NCBI RefSeq assembly: GCF_016718685.1
Contig: NZ_JADKCX010000028.1
Coordinates: forward strand, 1-64,000
DNA length: 64,000 bases
Reading direction: 5' to 3'
From: Haliscomenobacter sp.
GTDB taxonomy: Bacteria; Bacteroidota; Bacteroidia; Chitinophagales; Saprospiraceae
A model generated the notes under the pieces. It saw only the letters and a list, made by a program, of their open reading frames with translations, did no database searches and was not told the DNA's origin. A program made the position numbers and the translations under genes. Within the stretch, counting starts at the first letter, position 1, and each line of letters starts with the position of its first letter. Shown here in pieces: positions 57,541-64,000 of this stretch.

Positions 57541-60500
57541 CTACTTAGTTACGATCATTTTGCGCGTGGCTGTAGCGCCATTTTGCATCAGCGTGTAATA
57601 ATAGACGCCATCAGCGGGGAGGTCGGTATGTTTCACCAGCAATTGGTTGTACCCACGATCGAAAGATTGACGGAAGGATTTGACAACCCGACCTGTCACA
57701 TCATAGATGTTGAGGGTCGCCTCTCCCGTTTGTGGCAACCAGAAGCCGATTTGAGCCTCCGCACGGAATGGATTGGGTTGATTTTGTTCAAGTACCAACC
57801 CACGATCCTGGTTGATACCCGAGGTATTGTCGCCAAATGAAAGGGCAAGCCCTATTACCTCGTTTTCACGGTTGTAGGCCTCAGCATTCATCACCTGTGG
57901 GTTGATCTGCAAAGCTTTGCTCAATTGTACATCGGTCTTGGCCTTGACCACCAGGGTAAACAATGCTCCGTTCTTGGAGCGACCCTCGTCGATCCAGGAA
58001 GTAGTCAAAATACCTCTTTCCGCAAAGATGCCAAAATTTCCCAATTTGGCAACACCGTCCAGGATACCCACAAATTCCAGGGCTTTGATGTCCAAATCCA
58101 GGGCAAATTGGTACCCGGAAATTTTGCTCAAGTCGGCAACGTGTACGGGAAGTTCATAAGTATTTCCAGCCTCCAGGTCAAGGTTTTTCATTTCCAGCAT
58201 GAGGTTTTCCCCGCTGCGCAACTCGGGTACCTGGAATGCATTTACTGTAGCACTTTGGTTCAGGTCGCCTACTTTAATGCCTACAAAATTGGCCTTGACG
58301 TCGTGATCCAGGTTCGGCATGGCAATGGTTTGAGGGAAAGCCTCTTTCCAGGGGTTGAGCGGATCCGGGAAGCGGTATGCCTGGTCAACAAAACACCAGC
58401 TCTTGGTTCCACCAAAATCAGGTATCATGTTGAGGATAAATTTGCGCAAGCGAATTTGATCCCCCACGGATACGTGGCCAGAGTTGTCTACATCTGCGGC
58501 AATCAAGAGGTAAGGATTCGTAATGGGTTCAGCATTGATGAGGTGTTTTTGCAAAACAAGCAAATCCATAGTGGAAATGCCATTGCCAAAATCCTTGTTC
58601 ATGTCTGGTGTAAGGGTGTAGTTTTTACCCTTGCTCAAACCCAGAAAATTATAAGTGCCATCGCTTCCGCTGGTGTTCATTTTGACCACATCGCCCGAGA
58701 GTTGAACAGGCACCCCTTTCATCATGGCGTTTTTTGAAGTCGCTACGTATCCAGAAATGGTTATGGGTTCTACAATTCCGCCGGGGCAAACCTTGTTGTT
58801 GTCTTGCACTTCCACAAAAGTGAGGCAGAAATCGTGGTTTCCCGCTTCATCCCAGGCGTGGATTTCTACTTCTATCGCCTTGCCTTTGTCGGCGCAAGTC
58901 AGCACCAAACCAGTGTTGGTCACATTGACAGCAGTCCCCTTACGGTTGATGGAGTACTTCGTAACTTTCTTCAAGCCCTGGGCGTTGGTCTCGCCTTGGC
59001 CGTTGCAATCATAAATTGGACTGGCCACAAAATCAGTAGCCCATACCGCCATGGTGCCTCCACCTTGTTGATCACTCATCAGGGAAAGGGAAAGGCCCTT
59101 GATACAGATTGGTGCAGGGGCTTTGCGGTCGCGTACTTCAAAAGGAATCCGGGTTGCTTTGCTCAAGTTGCCACAACCATCCCTAATCAATACAATCAAA
59201 TCGTGCTTGCCTTCGGGCAGGTTTTTCACGGTAACAGTGAAGCTGCCGTCGGCATTGGCTTTGGTTGTCCAGCGGTTAGAACTGTACATGATGAAAGGCC
59301 CACTGAGCGTCTGGTTAGGAGCTACCATGAGTTGGGGAATTTCCAGTTCTACTGATGAACTACAATTGTCGGCTCCTCGGAAAGTAATGGTCACATCAGC
59401 CAAACAATCGGTTGCTCGTGTTTGGAAAACCGTCAATTGAGGGATGGTTACGACGGGTACCTGCGAATCTTCTACCTTAATAATTTGGGTATACATGAAA
59501 CTGTGGTAATAATCATCGGTAGCATCACAAATTGGAGGAGTGAATCGAATATCAAAGTCTTCTTCAGGAGTACGGTTTTTCGAAATCCAGAATTCCTCGT
59601 CGCCATTGCGGTCTTTATCCCGTACCAGTACATAAATGGGGTCTTTGCCAAGATTTCCAAACACGTTCCGGTCTACGACAAACACTTTGCCGTTGGCCAT
59701 GGGGTCACCACAACGATCGTCGTAAGCACACCAGTTGATTACGGTGTATGTACGGAAAATTTTATAACACTCGCTATCACTGGCGTCGTAACGTTTGTCG
59801 CTTACATTGATGGCCAAGACATCACAACCCAATTCTACGGCGAATGCGGAATCCGCATTTACTTTTTTACAATCTGCGGTTGCATCCTTAGGGAAGCAAA
59901 TATCGTATTCATGGATGGGCATTACCGTGATGACCTGCTCACAAGAGGTAGACTGGGCACCTTTCGCAATCGTCCAGCGCCGGATGATGGTACCTTTGCC
60001 ACATTTCACCTTGTTTACTACGGTGTATTGTATATTCAGGTTGGTACAATCGTTACCACCCTGGATGTTGACATCACCAAAACAAACGGAAGATGCGGCA
60101 CGATCTTCCAATTGCCCGAGGCATTTATCGGTGCAATAAACCGTTGCTGGCCATGGCGCCGTACAAATGGGTGCGGTTTTGTCTTCGATGAGCAAATCCA
60201 TCCAACAATAGTTGCGGTTGCCCGCCAGGTCTTCGCCCCACAGTTCCACGGTAACCAATGCGCCGAGGTCACAGCAGAAAAACTCCATAAAATCTCCCAA
60301 TGGCGACAAGAGTTTACCCTCCTTAATGATAAAAGTTTCGCCGAAGTCGTCTAAATCTCCATCGCCGTTAACCAACAAAAGTGGCTTCACATCCTGCGGG
60401 GATTACCCGGCGAACCCTCATCCATCTGAGTCTACTGCAATTGTCCCAAGATCCTTCATCAATGTCCTGAGCGGTTACCTTGCCATAGCCCGTTTGTAAT

Positions 60501-61936
60501 CCTGCTGTATTGGACAGGGATACCCGCAGTTTATCGTCACATTTCATGACCGGGGCAATGAGGTCTTTGACAAAAAACTCCACCGAATCCACTACGGAGT
60601 TGTAACAACCATCGTTTGCGGTGATAATCAACCGGTGCCGCCCAACGGTAACCCCAGTGATCACGCCATTGCTGACCGGATAGTTCATATTGTACCAATT
60701 GGTCGTATCGACAATGATCCCGCTGACAATCCGCCCTTTGGTGCGTACTCTTAAACTCAAGGTACCGAGGTTACAATTGTCACTAATGGTGGTACCCAAG
60801 ATGGTACGCAAACCCGCAGCTGTAGTTGGAAGTATCGCAGTACAATCGGATGGGCCAGTGCTCACGACAGGAATACGGGAGAGTTTAAGGATGCGGGGAG
60901 GGCTGGTATCCCCCAATTTGATCAGGATCTTGTATTGTGCTACTTCCCGGTTCAAACACCAGTCGAACAATTTAAGCGTACGTTCAATTTTCAGACCTGT
61001 ACCATTACAAGTAGGAAATTCAATATCATTGACGTTTAAACCATAGTTGCAGGCGAGTGTATCCAGGTATATTTTTTTCCCAAAGTAGTTGGTCAGATAA
61101 GGTACAACGTCAATCCGGCGAATTTGGCTTTTGTTGGCGGCACAAGCATCATAACTAATGATGGCTTTGTAATTGGCATCGCCAGCAAAATCAAATTTGA
61201 AATCGTTCAATACGGGTCGACGGAAAGTAATGACTTGTTCTACGCTCTGGGTCATACCTCGACAATCTGTAGCAACAAAAACGCGGTAAATTCTCGCATA
61301 TACCCCATTGATGATGGTCTCGGTACAATTGGCCGTTTCCAAACGATCGGAAAATTTAAGGGTAACGTTACAACCGCAGGATTTGCAATTGTCTGCAAAA
61401 TTGGGAATGCCCAGGTTTTTTACATCGGTATCAATAATTGGGCCGGAGATGAGTCCGTTCAACGATTGATTGGTAGCCGTTGGGCCTACGGTTTTGGGAT
61501 TGTTGAGTACAAAATCAATATCAGTACACCAAAGTGTAGTGTTGATGAAGTCTGTACTCATCAAAATGGGACCACTTTTGTCTTCAGCCAAAATTTTGCC
61601 CCAACAGAGCACTTCATTGGCCGTGTTCAGTACAGCGTAGTCCCAAAGTCCGGGACAGTCAATGATGTTGCCATTGGAAGGGTTGCTGTCGCTGACAACA
61701 ACACGATAGGTACCTACACAATTCCCGAAACCGACCAAATTAGGCGTAACAGTGAATTTGCAGTTGGCGTCCATCGTTACCTGCACCTGGTTGATGCAGG
61801 AGGTGCGTGGATCGCATTGGGCTTTTGCCCCTTGTGGAATCAAAAACAAACCGAGTAGTACCCCAACCGGTAAAATCCGGCACAAAATTGTAATCATGTG
61901 GGTAAAGGTCATCTTCATGGGAAACAAATTTGTCAT
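57541..61936 (-). CDS. T9SS-sorted Cys-rich surface protein with dockerin- and cohesin-like modules, one frame break
   Basis: Frames 60368-61936 and 57541-60390 join at about 60380; the composite is about 1465 residues. Compared with the paralogue at 1-4445, about 40 residues (KGYDSNGNNKIDAAPFD and onward) are absent at the break, so a deletion that changes frame is likely, not only a one-base error. Signal peptide (LPVGVLLGLFLIPQGAKAQ); Cys-rich HYR-like domains (DEGSWDNC; NWCAYDDRCGDPM); a CarboxypepD_reg-like part (ISGYVATSKNAMMKGVPVQL); dockerin-like repeats (GISTMDLLVLQKHL, DVDNSGHVSVGDQIRLRKFI); a cohesin-like domain (NTYELPVHVADLSKISGYQF); and a T9SS type A sorting domain (EQNQPNPFRAEAQIGFWLPQ to RKMIVTK). 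Confidence 0.82.
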
Positions 61937-62253
61937 GTTGTATATTCACTAAAATCATTACGCACCCTAAACCTGTAGACGCAACAACCCTAGAGTTGTA
62001 ACGAACACAATGCATCAGACTGTTCCAAGGCGATCAATCAACTACCCAACAGGTAGCCTGACCGGATTCATAGATGATTAATTGGCAGACTACCGCCTGG
62101 AATCATTCCATGAATTAATACAATTAAGGAGTGAAGATACATCTCTAAAACGAGAAGCTTGATTTACCGGCGAGTAAGCCAATAGCGTGAGGGGACAAAA
62201 AACGGCTTATGGCTCAATTAGATTAATGGTTCGGTCCAAAGATAGAGGTTTAT

Positions 62254-62287
62254 TTTATTTTAGGAAGGATAATATTTATTTTAGGAA
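62254..62287. repeat. Two direct copies of TTTATTTTAGGAA, 21 bp apart
   Basis: Exact 13-bp copies at 62254-62266 and 62275-62287. The 21-bp period equals two helical turns, as for tandem regulator sites. The target could be the tRNA-Arg/rpmB side or the T9SS gene on the other strand. Confidence 0.6.
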
Positions 62288-62356
62288 AAAAAAACCCTTG
62301 GTCTTCCCTCCACAGTACAAGAATCTATTTTTAATGCAAAAAAACTGCAAAAACCC

Positions 62357-62387
62357 TTGCACACATCCACAAGGCAACTTATCTTTG
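62357..62387 (+). promoter_or_regulatory. Promoter of tRNA-Arg (and possibly the ribosomal protein operon)
   Basis: TTG (62357-62359), 20 nt, TATCTTTG (62380-62387). The mature tRNA begins at 62419. Confidence 0.7.
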
Positions 62388-62418
62388 CATCCGCAATTGC
62401 AAAACACGCATAAGCACT

Positions 62419-62492
62419 GGCGCTGTAGCTCAATTGGATAGAGCACCTGACTACGGATCAGGAGGTTTAAGGTTCGACTCCTTACAGCGTCA
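62419..62492 (+). tRNA. tRNA-Arg (anticodon ACG)
   Basis: 74 nt. Acceptor GGCGCTG pairs with CAGCGTC (one G-T), discriminator A62492. D arm AGCTCAATTGGATAGAGC, anticodon loop CTACGGA with ACG at 62453-62455, T loop TTCGACT. CCA is not encoded. A34 would be deaminated to inosine to read CGN codons. Confidence 0.96.
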
Positions 62493-62611
62493 CTCTGATG
62501 AATTATTCACCTATTTGGGTGAGTAAAAATTATCTGAATCGAAAAGTTCAAGGTCTGAAGTTCAACACGGTTTATACCATTGACACCTTGAACTTTTTAA
62601 ATTTATATACT

Positions 62612-62875
62612 ATGTCAAAGGTTTGTCAACTTACGGGTAAGCGTCCGATTGTGGGTAACAACGTTTCACACTCTAACCGCAAAACCAAGCGTCGGTTTTT
62701 GCCAAATTTGCAAAAGAAGCGCTTCTTCATCCCTGAAACAGATCAGTGGGTTACGTTAAAACTGTCCACTTCTGCGATGCGCAACATCAGCAAGCTGGGG
62801 ATTTATGAATACCTGCAACGATTGGAAAAAGAGGGAGTTGATTTGAGTGGAATTTTGGAGCAACCAGGTTGTTAA
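62612..62875 (+). CDS. rpmB: 50S ribosomal protein L28
   Basis: 87 residues from ATG 62612 (MSKVCQLTGKRPIVGNNVSH); a longer frame from 62498 lacks family sequence. The L28 core SNRKTKRRFLPNLQKKRFFI is present. First gene of the rpmB-rpmG-DUF4295-ftsY run. L28 binds 23S rRNA near the tRNA exit region. Confidence 0.96.
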   Translation: MSKVCQLTGKRPIVGNNVSHSNRKTKRRFLPNLQKKRFFIPETDQWVTLKLSTSAMRNISKLGIYEYLQRLEKEGVDLSGILEQPGC

Positions 62876-62895
62876 TCAAGAAATTTTGAGTCGTT

Positions 62896-63084
62896 ATGGC
62901 AAAGAAAAGCAAAGGTAACCGCATTCAGATTATTCTGGAATGCACTGAGCATAAGAAGTCGGGTTTGCCCGGTACTTCCCGTTATGTTACCCAGAAAAAC
63001 CGCAAAAATACCCCTGATCGTATGGAGTTGAAGAAATACAACGCCGTATTGAAAAAGGTCACCGTGCACCGCGAGATTAAATAA
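62896..63084 (+). CDS. rpmG: 50S ribosomal protein L33
   Basis: 62 residues (MAKKSKGNRIQIILECTEHK ... RMELKKYNAVLKKVTVHREI). The zinc-type Cys ribbon of some L33 forms is reduced to one Cys here, so it is of the zinc-independent type. 20 nt after rpmB, co-transcribed. Confidence 0.96.
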   Translation: MAKKSKGNRIQIILECTEHKKSGLPGTSRYVTQKNRKNTPDRMELKKYNAVLKKVTVHREIK

Positions 63085-63166
63085 TTGCTGATTGAGAGCA
63101 AATTAAGGTTCACACTTGTGCATTCAAGAAAAAAGCCTTAATTTGATCGCCTAAATAAGTATTGCA

Positions 63167-63343
63167 ATGGCAAAGGTATCCAAAAACGCAAAAGTTGCTA
63201 AGCGTGCTGCTAACGTTGGCTCTGGCCGCGACTACGTTCAAATCGTAGTGAGCGTAAAAGACCCTAAAACGGGCAAATACAGCTACAAAAAGCAAATGGT
63301 GCACAAAGACAAAAAAGACGCTTTTATTGCTTCCCTGAAGTAA
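63167..63343 (+). CDS. DUF4295 small basic protein
   Basis: 58 residues (MAKVSKNAKVAKRAANVGSG ... KKQMVHKDKKDAFIASLK), highly basic. Bacteroidota carry this gene directly after rpmG, and its size and charge suggest a ribosome-associated protein, though this is unproven. A perfect terminator follows at 63377. Confidence 0.85.
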   Translation: MAKVSKNAKVAKRAANVGSGRDYVQIVVSVKDPKTGKYSYKKQMVHKDKKDAFIASLK

Positions 63344-63376
63344 ATATATGCATGGTCTGATGCATCGTCCGTAAAG

Positions 63377-63412
63377 AGGCTTTTCTTGTGTACGCACAGG
63401 AAAAGCCTTTTT
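63377..63412 (+). terminator. Rho-independent terminator of the rpmB-rpmG-DUF4295 operon
   Basis: AGGCTTTTCTTGTG (63377-63390) pairs with CACAGGAAAAGCCT (63395-63408) around TACG and is followed by TTTTT. Confidence 0.88.
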
Positions 63413-63413
63413 A

Positions 63414-63514
63414 GCGAAAAGTAAAATGAAAATGAAAATGAAAAGCCCCGTAAGAGGTTTTTATACTTTCTTTTCGCTTTTATGCTTTTCATTTTTCATT
63501 TTTCATTTTTCATT
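63414..63514. repeat. Iterated AAAATG inverted-repeat hairpin between DUF4295 and ftsY
   Basis: Left arm 63414-63445 (GCGAAAAGTAAAATGAAAAT and further AAATG copies). Right arm 63470-63514 (CTTTTCGCTTTTATGC, then TTTTTCATTTTTCATTTTTC). The GCGAAAAG end resembles the arms of the 16288-16791 element. The right arm reaches 10 nt before the ftsY ATG and may shape its ribosome access. Confidence 0.8.
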
Positions 63515-63523
63515 CCCACTACT

Positions 63524-64000
63524 ATGAGTTTCTTTAGCAATATTTTTGGAAAAAAGGAAAAGGAAGACCTCGACAAAGGGCTTGAAAAAACCAAGAGCAG
63601 TTTTTTCAATAACCTTTCAAAAATGGTCGCAGGTAGATCAACCGTAGACGAAGAGGTATTGGACGAACTCGAAGCGCTATTGATTTCCGCTGACGTAGGT
63701 CGAGCCACTTCAACCGAAATTATTGAGCGCATTGAGGCCCGCGTTGCTAAAGATAAATACCTCGGGACCAGTGAACTAAACTTTATCCTCCGCGATGAGA
63801 TTGTTCAATTGCTGGCCGAAAACAATACCCAGGATCTAGCTGGTTATGAATTGCCCACTGGCATTAAACCTTTTGTCCTGCTGGTCGTGGGTGTAAATGG
63901 AGTAGGTAAAACTACCACCATTGGCAAATTGGCCCATCAATTCAAAAAACAAGGCAAAAAAGTAGTATTGGGCGCTGGCGATACCTTCCGCGCTGCGGCA
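63524..64000 (+). CDS. ftsY: Signal recognition particle receptor FtsY (cut by window end)
   Basis: First 159 residues from ATG 63524 (MSFFSNIFGKKEKEDLDKGL). N domain (about 10-115; EEVLDELEALLISADVGRAT) and the start of the G domain with the G1 loop GVNGVGKTTTIGKLA and GDTFRAA. FtsY is the GTPase that docks SRP-bound ribosomes at the inner membrane. The C-terminal half lies beyond base 64000. Confidence 0.95.
   Translation, partial: MSFFSNIFGKKEKEDLDKGLEKTKSSFFNNLSKMVAGRSTVDEEVLDELEALLISADVGRATSTEIIERIEARVAKDKYLGTSELNFILRDEIVQLLAENNTQDLAGYELPTGIKPFVLLVVGVNGVGKTTTIGKLAHQFKKQGKKVVLGAGDTFRAAA

Larger units (their letters stand above)
61937..62418. other. Intergenic region with a 13-bp direct repeat
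   Basis: About 480 bp without a plausible gene. It holds two copies of TTTATTTTAGGAA (62254-62266 and 62275-62287; starts 21 bp apart) and the tRNA-Arg promoter. Confidence 0.5.

Noticed and set aside
59422..61858. Plus-strand open frames of 310 and 244 residues
   Set aside because: Antisense to the T9SS paralogue; composition is a shadow of the sense strand.

Overview
The window looks like a chromosome segment of a Bacteroidota, most likely a Saprospiraceae/Haliscomenobacter-type organism. This is inferred from several features: proteins ending in type IX secretion (T9SS) sorting domains, SusC/SusD with an ECF sigma/FecR pair, promoters of the TTG-N(16-20)-TAnnTTTG form, a rpmB-rpmG-DUF4295-ftsY operon, tRNAs without encoded CCA, and very long Ig-like surface proteins. 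No phage, insertion sequence, CRISPR array or rRNA operon was seen.

Layout. 0-4.4 kb: 3' part of a Cys-rich T9SS surface protein broken by eight frame changes; its paralogue closes the region at 57.5-61.9 kb. 4.7-9.5 kb: LysM protein and an Oar-like TonB-dependent receptor. 9.6-13.2 kb: ctlX, queD and an HhH/beta-barrel protein. 14-16.2 kb: porin-like protein and glutamine synthetase. 16.3-16.8 kb: a four-helix-bundle gene lying between inverted repeat arms. 16.8-23.3 kb: LacI regulator, ECF sigma, ABC exporter and a TPR histidine kinase/response regulator pair. 23.7-34.4 kb: BNR-repeat protein and housekeeping genes (rluF, two thioredoxin-fold proteins, manA, a methyltransferase, ruvX, def, rnhA, tatD-like, tRNA-Ser). 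34.5-41.3 kb: a giant FG-GAP/PKD-like repeat adhesin with a T9SS signal. 41.5-47.3 kb: folP, a DUF4230-like protein, a NarL-type regulator, an LRR lipoprotein and a subtilase. 47.2-57.3 kb: a SusCD locus with CRTAC1-like lipoprotein, FecR and ECF sigma. 62.4-64 kb: tRNA-Arg, rpmB, rpmG, a DUF4295 gene and ftsY (cut by the window end).

Two patterns cut across the window. First, intergenic hairpins built from short iterated units followed by their reverse complement occur at about seven places, all next to the 3' end of at least one gene; an eighth locus has one arm only. At one locus the two arms enclose a four-helix-bundle (S23/Avd-like) gene. This resembles the REP/RAYT arrangement and is my main candidate for an undescribed element family. 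Second, at least sixteen single-base frame changes interrupt otherwise well conserved reading frames, several in homopolymers. This points to consensus indel errors for many of them, although the cluster of eight in the first gene could be real decay. A separate junction near 47.2 kb removes the 3' ends of two convergent genes.
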